This document shows, in pieces, positions 45,083 to 57,189 of a stretch of DNA of 64,000 nt. Under the pieces are notes generated by a model. It ran no database searches and was not told the origin of the DNA. It was given only the letters and a program-made list of their open reading frames with translations. This stretch comes from Periplaneta americana (lineage: Eukaryota; Arthropoda; Insecta; Blattodea; Blattidae). Where the stretch lies: assembly GCF_040183065.1 (NCBI RefSeq), contig NC_091117.1, positions 102,063,501 to 102,127,500 on the forward strand, written 5' to 3'. The position numbers and the translations under genes are program-made. Numbering within the stretch: the stretch's first letter is position 1; every line of letters starts with the position of its first letter.

Positions 45083-46996
45083 TTAGTAAGTTATATCTGA
45101 AGTCACCGTTATACTGATTACTGCGAGAATGGCTTGCACATATATAGGCCCTTCTGTAAGGATGAGGATTTTCTGCCACAGCTGCCCACATGTGGTACCT
45201 GTTACAATCAAAATTCTATTATTATCTTAAAAAAAATACACAAACCAGGGTTGGTATTGATTTAAATTAATGATTTAATCATGATGTAAATAAAATAATT
45301 TTCATTTTATTTACATCAAATAATTGTTACTACTTAAATCACAGATTAAAATTATATGCACCTAACATGATTAAGATGAGAAATTAACTTCCTGAAAAAA
45401 AATATATAAACGTTTTTACATATGACTGTTCTGCTGCTTCTTAAAACTATTAGCAATATATATGAGTAGCAAACTTGCATCTCTGCAATGAACAAAATAT
45501 TTTATATGGTGAAATATATTTTTCTTCCTATGAATTCATATAAAATTTCACCACAGAAAAATCTTTGTTTATTACAGACATATAATTCTAGAATTTTCTG
45601 AAGAAATGGACAGGTTTTGAAAGTTTGCTTCTCATATGTCTTTTCCCAACTCCTAATTAAGGAGCAACAGAACACATGGTACAGGTAGTCAAGTAGAGCC
45701 TACTTTCCTACTTTCGGAATCACCACCTAATTAAAGCACAGTATGATGCTGAGGATTGAAATGAATAGTTGTAGCTCATAACAATATTCAAAGTAAAAGT
45801 TGCACAATGCCAAATGGACTACGTATTTATTCTGAAAACACACAATGCTAAGCTCTTCTGATAAATTTATTTGTAAATATTAATCTCCCTAAATAGTTGA
45901 ATTCTTTTCTAATGAATAACAAACTGAGCATAATATCTTGCCTAAGTCTAAGCTAATTATTATTATCATTAAGTGCAGGTTATTAGTGCTGTAACTCTTC
46001 ATGTATTAATAATGAGGCCTATGTGTAAACATAGTAAATTATTTTTGAAGAGATGTTGTTAATTACTTAAAATAACACATTAACAAATTACACAATTATG
46101 TAGGAACTAATGCACAAATTAAGTTTAAATGAATTACAAAAGAAGGCAAAAACTCATTTTAATAAACAAATATGAATTTGACAAATAATTCTCACTTAAA
46201 TTTAAAAATCACTACAGTTTACCAACCCTGACTATATACTGATGATATATAAGGATATCTTTGCATTGAGCTTATGCCAATGCCATTGCTTACCTTTTAA
46301 GCTGTGCTGCATTACTTGGCGCAGGACACTGGAATAACCAGGTCTTCTCATTACTATCCGATTTCTGACAGTACACTGCAGCACATTCACAGTGTAAAAC
46401 TCCGCCATTTGTCTTTCTATTAACTGAAACAAACCAGTAGTAGCCTAATATCATATAATGCATTAATAACACTACATTTCATAGAACAATTGCAGGATTG
46501 CAGTATAATCAACGTTTGTGAAATATTCCTGGAAGAATTCTATCCACGAGTCTATAAAAATAATAAATATCTCCGGCAATTTAACTCTTTTTATTTTATC
46601 AAAATTATTCCAGTAAAGGTACTACTGTTAACTGTAAAGTCAAATTTCTAAAATATATCTTTTCGGGAACAACACTTCTTTACTATTGCGTTACCAAGCT
46701 AAGGTACCCCGCCATCCTTTGGTAAAGCAACTGTAAAGAATTACACCGGGAACAACATATTTAGTCATATCAGATTCTGTTCCACGAATTTTAAGATGTC
46801 TGACCAACTTAACTTAGCTATATACAAAAATAAGATGTTCGTTCATACCCAAAGTGTATTTTAACTCTGTTAGCTTACCTTTAAAGCTCTTGGCGTAATT
46901 GCAGTTAGGCCTAATACACTCTTGTAATTCAACACAGAAGTCAGTTCATCATGTGGTAGTGGTAGAAGAAAGGTAATCGCGTTCTGAAGTTTATCC
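45083..46996 (-). CDS. Candidate spliced host gene, last three exons
   Basis: Three minus-strand segments read as one frame with GT-AG junctions. 46,996-46,879 starts after TTGTTTTCAG and ends AAAG|GTAAGC. 46,423-46,294 starts after TTTGTTTCAG and ends AAAAG|GTAAGC. 45,198 starts after TTGTAACAG and stops with TAA at 45,083. The product would include DKLQNAITFLLPLPHDELTS, ITPRALKLIERQMAEFY and a final DITY. I recognise no domain. Segment 2 is also open in another frame that runs on into YHMWAAVAENPHPYRRAYIC of segment 3, so the true frame is uncertain. A possible upstream exon ends at 47,385 (AACAG|GTGAGT). Confidence 0.3.
45246..46230. mobile_element. hAT-like MITE, ~985 bp
   Basis: Ends CAGGGTTGGTATTGATTTAA and ..GTTTACCAACCCTG. 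The internal hairpin GATGTAAATAAAATAATTTT ... ATTTTATTTACATC is near 45,285-45,330. Flanking 8-mers do not match (ACACAAAC versus ACTATATA), so only the termini support it. It lies in an intron of the candidate gene. Confidence 0.6.
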
Positions 46997-47199
46997 CTGA
47001 AAACAATTACAGATCTCAGTTTAATAAACGTTTAAGATATGATGGAAGAATTCAGTTTAAATTAGAGCCAAAAACGTATTACGGCGAAAGCCAGTAGTGG
47101 AAGTTATCCCCACCCGCGCCGCTCGGCACCTCGCTCGCATGCTCTCTCTCTCTACTGTCTCTCTCTACTATCTGTCCCGCTTCGATGGATCACTGCCTA

Positions 47200-47352
47200 C
47201 CACTATGTAATACGCATTAGACAACTGTCCACAACCACAATGCAATACGCATTAGACAATATGCATTAGACAACTGTCCACAACCACAATGCAATACGCA
47301 TTAGACAACTGTCCACAACATGTACTGACACAACACAACACAACACAACACA
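47200..47352. repeat. Minisatellite and ACAAC run
   Basis: ATACGCATTAGACAA with CTGTCCACAACCACAATGCA repeats three to four times with a ~36-60 base period, followed by (CAACA)n at about 47,331-47,352. Confidence 0.85.
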
Positions 47353-47669
47353 ATGTAATGTGGTTTTCATTAAACAACACTCACCTGTTAACTTTGCACG
47401 TCCTCGAAGTAACACAATAGTCTTTTTTTCCCACAGGTTGGACACTCGTAATGAGTACACGTCTTCGGTACGGATCATCACTACACGTGGTTACGTCTGT
47501 ACACGAAGTTGGACACGGACACAATGAAGCCACCCCCGTAGTCAACCCCTACCAAGCGACATTCACAAGCCCACCAGTTTCTACCCACGCTATTCGGTCA
47601 TTGTCCCCTTCTACAATACGTTATGGCAGTTACCTTAAACATAAATAGATTCATTTTCCCTTCTACCCC

Positions 47670-47775
47670 AACTCGCCTCGGTAGCCGAGAGGTCTAAGGC
47701 GTGAATAAAAAGCGTGCATTTAGGTTTAGTTACGAACTTCCTCGGATCGAATCTCCCCTCCTGCGAAGTCGTAAG
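47670..47775 (+). mobile_element. tRNA-like SINE head
   Basis: CTCGGTAGCCGAGAGGTCTA is A-box-like and TCGGATCGAATCTCC is B-box-like. The tail is (A)n. A purine run including (GA)n follows at 47,826-47,851. No TSD was determined. Confidence 0.55.
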
Positions 47776-47939
47776 AAAAAAAAAAGAGAGACATTAAGCA
47801 AGGAACAGAGAAAGAGAGGCTGTGGAGAGAAAGAGAGAGAGAGAGAGAGAGTGACTGGACGAAGTTCCTCCTTTGCTTCGCAGATGTCGTTACTCTTTTT
47901 GTTCCACTTTCCTACACTAGATGTCAACCCACCCTAAAC

Positions 47940-48870
47940 CCCTATTTCCACTCTTTCCCGCTAGGGTGTGTGGTGAGCTTGTAGGGGAAAAGTGGAAAGG
48001 GGACGTGGGCGGAGCTTTGCGTTCGCCGTATTACGTTTTTCCCAAATTAGAAAACATGACGGTGCAGTTAAGCTGCATCTACACGGTTCAGTTTTTCATG
48101 CTTGTACGCACACAGTCTGGGAAGAATATTGAAAGAATTAAGTTTAAAGCGCATGTTGAATTAAGATACATTAAGATTTTGTATCTACAAGGTACGCCAT
48201 ATTAATATTAAAATACCATGTGATGGAGTGTAAAAACCGATTATAGTTTCACCCTAGATCATATATAAAACAGATCAGCTAAGCTTATATTAAATTTGGA
48301 CGCAACTGGAAAATAACGGACGCTATGCGTCGCTAGTGTCGAGAAATGAGCTTGCAATAACCAACACTAGATGGCAGAGTACCTGAAAAGTACATAGAGT
48401 AATACGACTGTGGGGTGATTTTTTACGTCATGCCACCTCCAAATTTCTTTCTCATTGTAATGTGAGGTTATGTTACTTTGATGTGTCGCTAAATTGTAGC
48501 ATACAGAAGCTTGTTTTACCCAAATTCATCAACACACATAGATGACATTTTGGTACATGGCTGATATAATGTTGTTTGCGTTCAATATATAATCTGCCAT
48601 CATTTGATGTACGATATCTAATTGTTTTTAATTTTCAGTATACAATACCTCACTAGCAACAATTAACACAAAATACTAAAAAGAGCAGATTTGTCTGCGT
48701 TTGTTGAATGCACATAATCATGCTCACGAAAAGGCACTAATTTATTTTGTGTGCACAAGATTACAATTTTTTAATATGAAGGAAAAACAGGTATTCCTCT
48801 TCTGAAATTTATCCGATAGGGGAAGAATTACAACTCCCTCCCCCCCAAACATGTTTCCTCTTTGCTAGGC
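47940..48870. other. No recognised feature
   Basis: GC-richer at its start (47.94-48.06 kb), then AT-rich. TAATACGACTGTGGGG at about 48,402 resembles the TATTAGACTGTGGGG word near 27,025. No frame was supported. Confidence 0.4.
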
Positions 48871-48879
48871 CTACATGTT

Positions 48880-49215
48880 TTCATTTTACAGGTGTATTAT
48901 ATGATGCGATATGGAAGCAGATAAATAATAACTGTACGTTTCTCGTCCACTTTAAATTCAACGTGTTCATAACGTAGGCCTCATATATTGCGTCATGTAG
49001 GCTACACAGCTGGCAGTGTTCTTTTTACGAATAAGCGGTCGTACTAATCAGTTTCTTTTCATCTGAACTATTGCTAGAATATGCGTTTGTGTTTTTATTT
49101 GCTCTGTATGTTGTTAAACAATTACTGAACATCGTCTTTGGTTAACAAATTGTTCTAATATTCGTTTCATATCAGTCTTACGGTATTGAATTATGTCCAT
49201 AACGTGGGCGAGGTG
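48880..49215. repeat. Diverged copy of P-like copy 2 interior
   Basis: Same order of words as 21,380-21,700: TTTTACAGGTGTA, TTCTTTTCATCTGAACTATT and ATATGCNTTTGT..TT, then TAACGTGG. Probably a P-like remnant; ends not found. Confidence 0.6.
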
Positions 49216-49594
49216 ATATCAGGCTGGAAAATTCGCTCTGAATGCATTTTTTTACACAATTTTCTCATTTTCAGCAGATTTACGATACCCTGTGCGGTTT
49301 TTCTGCCAATGCAGAGTTAATTGCAATATACGGTAATTCTGTTATTTTCCTGACACTTTTATATCCGTTCTCATAAACGTACTGATTTAGATTCTTTACC
49401 CTACTGTAGGTATTTTGCTCTCTACAAATCATCGTTAGTCAAATGAAATAGTCTATAATAGTTGTTTGTAACGAATTAGTAGACAACCTCAATCCCTCCT
49501 GACCGCCTCCCTTACGAATTTCTTTCTCACTTTAATCAAATTTCATTTATACTGGTCCTTAAATGACATAAACTAGTGCTGAGGTAGTTACGGT

Positions 49595-50752
49595 GATTTC
49601 TGAAGTGAAAATCGTTCAATTTATAAGGGTGAAATCAAAAATAATTTTTGTAGCCTTTCCTTGCCCTTAATTGAAAATTTGAGTAACTTCATATTACGAC
49701 AATATTTCTTCCTTCTTCTGCAGTTAACATAATCTTAGATGGACATTTCTAAATGAAGTTTGTTACACAGAAACCTTTGAGACAATATTGACACTTGAAG
49801 TTCTTTATTTATATATATATAGTTCATCTATAAGAGTTAAACTAGCGCTGCACCGTGCCATGCACCCCACCCCTTGTTTTCTCCCTTGAAATATATCGGT
49901 GCCGGGTAGAGTTCCCGGGTAGCTCAGTTGGTAGAGCGTTGGTACGTTAAACCAAAGGTCCCAGGTACGATGCCCGGCCCCGGAACAATTTTTCCCTAGA
50001 AATTATTCAAATCAACTTTGCAGGGAGTTATACCTGAAAATCTTGATTAGCGCTGAGGTAGTTTTCTTCATACTCAGCTTCTTCACCTTGCATACATGAG
50101 TCTGTAACAGGTTAGGTTTGGTCAGTGCTGTCATGGTAATTTTTTTCTTGGCCATGCACCCCACCCCTTGTTTTCTCCCTTGAAATATATTTTACTCTCC
50201 TCTCTCTATCTCTCCAATTGTCATTTAATTATTTTTTTTAATATTAAAGAAGTAAAATTGTTTTGCTTTACAATTTAATTGTACAAGTTTGATTTAAAGA
50301 ATACACCATGTAGCACCACCATTGATGCACACTTGTCTCAATGAATCCTGGAGTGTATATTTGCAGCACTTCTCGTTTTTCAACCATTATTTTGTATAAT
50401 TCTGGATTCCAGTGCTGAAAAGAGGTAGATAATTTTTTATTTATGAACATCAAACAAAATACCGGTAGGTACAGTAGGAACAGCAAGAAATGATCTAAGA
50501 TCTGTATAGATCTCCACGTACAAAACTTAGGAACCCATATGCCGTATGGCTCCTTACAGACAAAATTGTCATTTCCCCATACGATTAATTAAAAAAAAAA
50601 TTGTAGGTTCCATACGATATATGGCCTCGTGTGGCCTCCATGACAGCACTGGGGTCAGTTAGTTTAGGCACTTTTACACCTTGCATATACAATCAACTGC
50701 ATCTCCACAAAAAAAATTCCTTATAAATTGAACGGTTTTCACTTCAGAAATC
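49595..50752. repeat. Composite block with inverted and direct repeats
   Basis: GATTTCTGAAGTGAAAATCG..CAATTTATAAGG at about 49,598 is repeated inverted at 50,718-50,752. A 40-bp direct repeat starting GCCATGCACCCCACCCCTTG occupies 49,857-49,896 and 50,151-50,190, identical in both. CAGTGCTGTCATGG (50,133) is inverted at about 50,637. A tRNA-like head lies between the direct repeats. Confidence 0.75.
49897..50000 (+). mobile_element. tRNA-like SINE head
   Basis: CCCGGGTAGCTCAGTTGGTAG is the A box and CCCAGGTACGATGCCCGG the B box, followed by CCGGAACAATTTTTC. Similar in layout to the heads of the fold-back element at 3,836-4,172. Too irregular in its stems to be a working tRNA. Confidence 0.7.
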
Positions 50753-50869
50753 ACAGGAACCGCTTCAGTGCTACTTTCACCCTGGTAGTAGTTCGCAGTT
50801 AATCATTTCAAAGCTCTTGTTATATTATGAAATAGCATCACACAATGCTACCAAAATAAATGTTCCCAG

Positions 50870-52174
50870 CAGTGGCGGCTCCTGCATATTTCTTAAGAGG
50901 AGGAAAGAAGTTAACAGGGCAAAATGACACCTTCTTGAGAGAAACATGCTACAAATTAGCCTCCATGCATACATGTAAGACCAGGTAGTGTTAGGGTTGG
51001 CCTTCCCTTTTGTATAGCAATAATCTGTTTTTGTAAACTGAGTTTCCTAAATTGTCCAAAATATAATATGTTTTCACTTCCATTCATTGTTGAATAATTG
51101 CACAAATTAACGATTACAAGGAAATTCACAACCTCGCAGCATTTTTCGCGCACACTACAGCATCACACGTGTTGGAAGAGACCAGCTACTAACACGTAAC
51201 CGGAACCGTTTTACGGAAATGGAAACGGGAATGGTAAAAATTCTGTTAGGAAAGCGAGAGCACTGCACCCACCCACGTGGTCTGTGTTGCCACATGTACA
51301 TTTTATAAGTTCAGTATCACATGCTTTTGAAGAATATCAGCTCTTGTAAAGTCATACTACCATTATTGTTCAAAGCTGCCGGTGGCTGATTAATTTTTTA
51401 TGTTAAAAATAATGTACTTTGCAGTACCTTCAATTTCAAATATATTTGTACAAAGCTGACAACTTGGCTGTTGTCCTGTCTAGTAGACAATGAATGGAAG
51501 TGAATTTCAGAGGCCAAAAAGATCTGCGATACTAACTGATAACTACTTCCTCATTGTTTTATATAAATCCAACTTCAACTTTCAGATATCCTCAAAAGTT
51601 TCAAACCATGAATATAGCTTATATAAAGTGGAATGAATAATATATTTTAATTTATAATTAAAAAAAAAAGTTTATATGGTGTCTTTCATAACTTTGCGTT
51701 GAAACTGTTTTTATTGTGTGTCCTCCTAGATGTGTTATAGTCTCGTTGAATGCAACATCGTTAGATGGCAGCGGTAGCGAGCTTGCTGCAACACCAGTCG
51801 GTTTCTATTTCCCGCCCATGCGCTGATTCAGAGGAGGATCTCCTCCCGCTCCGTTCATTTACTCGCTTTAAAACTCTGCTTCTTTCTCTGGCCGCTAGTG
51901 CGCTGTTGTCTATGTGTGTTAACTGCAGTAAAGGAGGAATGGATTGACTTTCCTCCACACAACAATCTCGCATCCTTCTCACAGTTTTCTAGCACCACAT
52001 GAGTATTCGTGGTTTAAATTTCGATCAACCGAGGTTTTCTTATAGCTGTGAACTTAAAAATTATCGAATCTTCCTCGAATTTCAAGGCATATATTTCATT
52101 TGGTATTTACTTTCAAAAAAAGAAAAATATGAGGAGGACGTTCCTCCCTTCCCTCCCCAGAGGAACCGCCACTG
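50870..52174. mobile_element. hAT-type non-autonomous element, 1,305 bp
   Basis: Ends CAGTGGCGGCTCCTG and ..GAGGAACCGCCACTG. The exact 8-bp TSD GTTCCCAG is at 50,862-50,869 and 52,175-52,182. No transposase frame. CAGTGGCG ends and 8-bp TSDs are typical hAT. Confidence 0.9.
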
Positions 52175-52182
52175 GTTCCCAG

Positions 52183-53700
52183 TGTTAAAATTACAGTGTG
52201 TAAATTTCGCTTAGGACAGTTTTTGCTCTGGAAAATTAAAGGAAACAAACAGTATATCAAACCAGCAGCTGAGACACAAAGCACCTGAAATTCGAAAGTG
52301 GTTAAAAATTTTTATATTTCGTTCTTTCTTATTTACCAGCAACAGAAGTACCAGTATCAGATTTTTTGCAGAGCTAATATCAGAGGCCCCTCCTATTAGA
52401 GAATGTTTTGAATATTATTATATTCTGGAAAACTACATTGGCACATCAACCTCCCCTCCCCCCGCCTGAATTCTGAGCTGAAGCACGAAAATTTCAAAAT
52501 GTACAAACTACAGATGCGGCAGAATGTTACCACAGTGGTCTTCAGCAAGAATTTTGTAAGACATATCCAAATATCTTCATGGTCATTATATGTATTAAAG
52601 TAAAACATATACTACATGTGAAGTACCTACTAAAAATGAGAGAAATAGAAATGGGAAGGACAATAAAGAAGTGGAATGGACAAACACTAAGAAACTATTC
52701 ATCTTGAATCAGTATGAACAATAGGACACTTTTTTTTTTGGTGCCAGTGGTTAGAATATGAAATTAAGTTGCATCAATAAGTTTTTCGAGTTTAGCATTA
52801 CTTTAAGTATTTATTGTCCCCCTGTTGGAAAGATGGAATTACTTTGTTTGAAACTTGATGAAATTTTATTGTACCTTAACTCAATTTATTAAGGTACAAT
52901 AAAATTCAAAATAATAACTGCAGGCCATTTTAAAATAAATCTGTTGGATGTAAATTATTTCTTAATTTATTAGGACCAAAAAGGTATTTTTACAAGCGAT
53001 AGATTGAATCATTTTTATCTTAATAATTTAATGTAGGATGATTATTTCGGGAATTGTTATGCTCTAAATTGTGAGGATATTTTAATACTTTTTTTAAATA
53101 TAAATTTGGAATATGTTTCCAGTTAATAAAGAGTAATTCAGAGAGACAGAGTTCTCAAGCATATTTATTGACACATGCCAGAATTATTAAATATGAAAAA
53201 AAAGAGTTCTTGCACTAACATACTGTTTATAAAGTAACCAAATCTTAAGAAATACAGTATATGTACTGGCATTCTATATAAAGGCATAGGAGTGAATATA
53301 AATCTGTTTTAAGGAATTCCTATTTAATATTCCTGCTATAGGAACATGACAAAATAAATAAAACGCAGCATGGAAGCTAATTCAACTCTTTATCGAGTAT
53401 TGTTGATGAGATGTGTTATGAAGGTAGACCGAATCATTCAATATAAATGTATAAATAGGACGAATAATAATAGATTAATTTCAATGTATTTAGTATCAAA
53501 ACTGAAAGCGGTAACTAGTCTATGAATGATGTCTTAACAAGTATAAATAAAATGAACTCTTGACAAGAGACACACATTTGTCTTCAGTAATAACTAGGAC
53601 TTCAAGGAATTTATGGTAGCTCACCTGTCAGGCAAAACTCTGAATAGTCAGCATTGTCAAACTACAGAAGCGCGATTAAAAAGTATTTTTTTCCCCACCC
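52183..53700. other. No gene recognised; one perfect hairpin
   Basis: AT-rich. A hairpin with 18-bp perfect arms, AATTTTATTGTACCTTAA and its complement, lies at 52,862-52,906 with a 9-base loop. Nothing else was supported. Confidence 0.5.
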
Positions 53701-53747
53701 ATTACATATGATAGCTTTTTTCAAGTCCCGGTAATAACATTATTAAA

Positions 53748-54313
53748 TTAATTATCCCACATATTTGGGTGGTGCCTTTCTTTGTTTCTGACATAATTTA
53801 TGACAGTTTCTCTTTTACACTTCAATACAACTTTCAGTGGACAATGAACGTGTAACTCTAATGGAACTCTAAGAACCACAGCATTAATGTTTTCTTCTTT
53901 TCTTTCTTGCCCTTTAGTTTTTGTTGCAGATGACATCATGCTATTGGATAATTATACATGCACCTTTCTAATAAAATTGGCATATATTTCACTGGTCTCA
54001 GAAGTAAAATTAAATGTATAATAGCTTCTCGGTGAAAAATATTTACTGAAAATTATTGTAGGATTTGAATAGAAATGCCACTTCTCAGGCAAGGTTATTG
54101 GTGGATGACTGTATGATATATAGAAAACATTAGTGATAAATCTTATATCACCACCTTGCAAAACTAGCTTGACGTTATTGAAAACTGGACTACAACAAAT
54201 AAAATTAAAATCAATGTGAGCAAAAGTAAATCAATATGTATCCTTCTGTAAAACACAAAATTAAATTCGTCTCACATACCAATTAAATGGATCACCAGTG
54301 CCACAAGTAAAAA
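53748..54313 (-). CDS. Candidate host exons, unidentified
   Basis: Segment 54,313-54,280 ends AATTG|GTATGTG. Segment 54,189 onward starts after TTTATTTGTTGTAG. Joined, they read FTCGTGDPFNCPVFNNVKLV then LQGGDIRFITNVFYISYSHP and LPEKWHFYSNPTIIFSKYFS, to a TAA at 53,952. The same frame reopens at once and runs to 53,748 with RVPLELHVHCPLKVVLKC. The amino-acid mix looks protein-like but I recognise no family. It could be the end of a gene, a broken gene or chance. Confidence 0.28.
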
Positions 54314-54754
54314 CTTAGCTACTGTATATATTTTAGTAACAAACTGGTTGAAATAAGTCACTAATATTACAAGGATAGCCTGGAAAGCACTACATTTCTT
54401 TATGCGTATTCTTAAGAAAGCTAACCGAAATTCAAAATAATTAATGTACAGTTTCCCTGGAAAAGGATGAGGCGATTGAATATCCCCCCCCCCCAAGTCT
54501 CAGATGTAAGACACTGCGCATGATCAGAGACCTGAGCACTGATACACAAGATAACGAATATTGAGTTACTTAAATGCAGGCTATTTGGTTTGTTACTACC
54601 ATCGTTCCGAAATTCACTTCAAATACTGCAAAACATATGATAATATTACGTAAATAAAGTATAAATATATATACGTAAATCGTGTAGTAAAATCGACAAT
54701 GGACCTTCATGACTAGATCGACACTCCGCACAGAAAGGAAATCTTTCGTGTCGT

Positions 54755-54835
54755 TTCAATAGCTCAGACGCTAAGACTTCTGCCTGTTGTGTAGAAGAGA
54801 GCGAGTTCGATTCTTAGTCTACGTCAACGATTTTT
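54755..54835 (+). mobile_element. tRNA-like SINE head
   Basis: TTCAATAGCTCAGACGCTAA is the A box and GCGAGTTCGATTCTTAG the B box, then a T run. Confidence 0.5.
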
Positions 54836-54839
54836 TTTG

Positions 54840-56160
54840 TCTAAATAATGTTGAAATAGTTAAGTAACGTTAAAATAGAGTTTTACAAAGTCCTGAAATT
54901 AAAACTGATCACAGACAATACAAAATTACAAGTTATAATATTATAAACGTTAATCTAGTGAATGCATTTACATACACACATATACAATGTAAATGCATAT
55001 ATATTAAAAACTAACAATTAAAATTAAATTTAAAAATATTCCTAAGCCACACAGACAAACTTTTACAAAGGTTTAGAGTCCTAGGCTATGTCATTTGCCG
55101 AGTAATTAATACAATATTTTATTAGTAGCTTTCCCATGTGTGTAAGAAATGCACTCGCACAAAACACTTTTTGTTAAAAGTGTGGCTTTGGATTATTTCA
55201 CTCTCACCCCTTCAGTTGATTTTAACTATTTTATCTACGTGATTCCAATGGTGTTTAATTTAATGTGCATTCAGTTTTATTCATGTTATGATTGAATGAA
55301 AAAGCACTGTTGCAGTTATTGACTAATTACATACATTAATACTAATTATTAAATGCATCTCTTAAATAACCAATTGCAGTATCTTTTGCAAAATCTTGAA
55401 TGTTTGAGTTGTCAATAATATTTCTGTACCATATACTATAAGACGTTAAAAGAATTTGCAATAGATTTGGAATCCTCTACTTTATAATCACTTGTTTTAA
55501 TGAAAAAATATTTTCTTTCTTAGAATATCTACAAGTTTAACTTTAATAATATTCCGAATAGCTTTAATTGCATTATCTGAATTTTGTACTTTTCTATTCA
55601 AATATATTCTATTTCCCTCTTTCATTATTTTTCATAAATTACACTGTGCTTCTTGTAGTATTTAAGAACATGAGGGTCATTACATTTCAGCTCATTACAT
55701 AGAGATTCTTCTTTTTAATACATTAGATTTTTAAGTCCCTGCGTTATCTACATTTTTTTACTTTTGAATTTTTTCACAACATTCAGTGGAGAACATCCAC
55801 TGAAGTGATTCTGAAATTAAGTGAAAGATACAATACATTTACCCTTAATGCCAGTAGTACCAGTATCATATACGTTTTTCCAAGATTCATATTGTAGACA
55901 TAAATGTAAATAATCACTAGATACTTGAAATTGCTCAGTGGCATTGGAAACACTTAGGATTTGTTTATCATGTTCAGAAAAGCCATTGATTATAGATTCT
56001 GTCGAATAGAAATTCAGTCTAATTCTGTGTACAAAACTTTTATCAATGGCTGTGCTACTTCAGCTTGTATGCTGGTAGGAAAATTACGCTACAACTAAGG
56101 TTGTCAGTTTCAAGGAGTGAATTTAATTTACTTTTACGGAAAAGTTCCGAGAGATAATCT
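54840..56160. other. No recognised feature
   Basis: AT-rich, no frames of note, no terminal repeats seen. Confidence 0.5.
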
Positions 56161-56172
56161 ATGTTTATGTCA

Positions 56173-56353
56173 CTACAGAGTAGCCACCTATGCCCACCGA
56201 CGCCCTCGAAATCGAGACGAATTGTGGAATCAAGTTGTTGACACCTGGGAAGATCTCGCCGAGGATCAGAACCTGTTCCACAATCTCGTGACATCCATGC
56301 CGGATTGACTTAGAGCTGTAATAGAAGCTGATGGCATGTGGACAAGATTTTAA
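56173..56353 (+). pseudogene. Tc1-type transposase C-terminal fragment
   Basis: The frame reads RRPRNRDELWNQVVDTWEDL then NLFHNLVTSMPD. A TGA follows, then LRAVIEADGMWTRF and TAA at 56,351. The R.P.N..EL...V...W ... SMP.R..AVI.A.G..T.Y/F tail is diagnostic of Tc1-like transposases. The TGA stands where Arg is normal, so CGA to TGA decay is likely. The catalytic D..D..E lies upstream and is absent. Confidence 0.8.
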
Positions 56354-56537
56354 GTTAACAGGTCTCGTTTTGTTTCTTATGATTATTGTTTCAGGAAGAA
56401 TACTTTTAACTTCCAAGTAAGATTTTTTTTTGACGAGGTTCAACCAACTTGTAAGACCCAGAATTTGGGCATAAATTATTCCATATTTTTCGACAAATTA
56501 GACAGTCGAGGAACTGTGAAGAAATTAATTACACCTC

Positions 56538-56625
56538 AATAAAAAAAGTTTTACCCGGGATCGAACACGAGACGTTTCGGTTATATAGTAGAACCGACAC
56601 GTTACTATATGAGCTACCGAGACAA
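56538..56625 (-). mobile_element. tRNA-like SINE head, minus strand
   Basis: On the minus strand GTCTCGGTAGCTCATATAGT is the A box and TCGTGTTCGATCCCGGG the B box, followed by an A/T-rich tail near 56,538. Confidence 0.6.
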
Positions 56626-56927
56626 GACAGTGACAGCAGCAGTCCAGAATGTAGATCCCATAGCAGGCATTTGCCATTCGGTACAGAGACGCAATGATAT
56701 TTTGTGACTCGAGCTATGTTGTGAAATCGTGGCCTTAAATCGCTATCTTCTTCGTGATTCTTATTCTGGTCCTTGTCCTTGTTGTGGTCCTTGTAACAAT
56801 TCTTGTTGTATATGTCATAGTATTTATTGTTACGTCGATATCGAGTGAACCGCGCTGTAGAACTTTAACTTCCGACGACCAAGAGTCGTCTCATTCCTTT
56901 TAAGGGTAACTGTACATAACCCATGTT

Positions 56928-57181
56928 CAGTCCACTGCTGTGGAGTAATGGTAGGCACATCTGACCGTGAAATGAGTGGGCCCGGGTTCAAATCCTGATT
57001 GGGACAAGTTCCCTGGTTGAGGTTATTTCCGAGGTTTTCCCCAATTGTAAGGCGAATGTCATGTAATCTATGGCGAATCCTCAACCTCATCTCGCCAAAT
57101 ATCATTTCACTATCACCAATCCCATCGAGGCTATATAACCTAGTAGTTGATACAACATCGTTAAATAATCAATTTAAAAAA
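56928..57181 (+). mobile_element. tRNA-derived SINE, third arrangement
   Basis: CAGTCCACTGCTGTGGAGTA head as at 256, B box CCCGGGTTCAAATCCTG, CCTGGTTGAGG, then the GGCGAATCCTC..CTCGCCAAATATCA body of the 20.9-kb copy. The tail is ATTTAAAAAAG. It joins the head of one copy to the body of another, so it looks like a chimaeric or parental subfamily. Confidence 0.8.
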
Positions 57182-57189
57182 GACGTCAG

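Noticed and set aside
47701..47937. 78-codon frame with KKKRE and RERERE runs
   Set aside because: Produced by the A-rich and (GA)n tract behind a SINE head.
49897..50000. Working tRNA gene
   Set aside because: A and B boxes are present, but acceptor and anticodon stems do not pair well and similar heads occur elsewhere. The same applies to 3.9, 20.9, 47.7, 54.8 and 56.6 kb. They are SINE heads.
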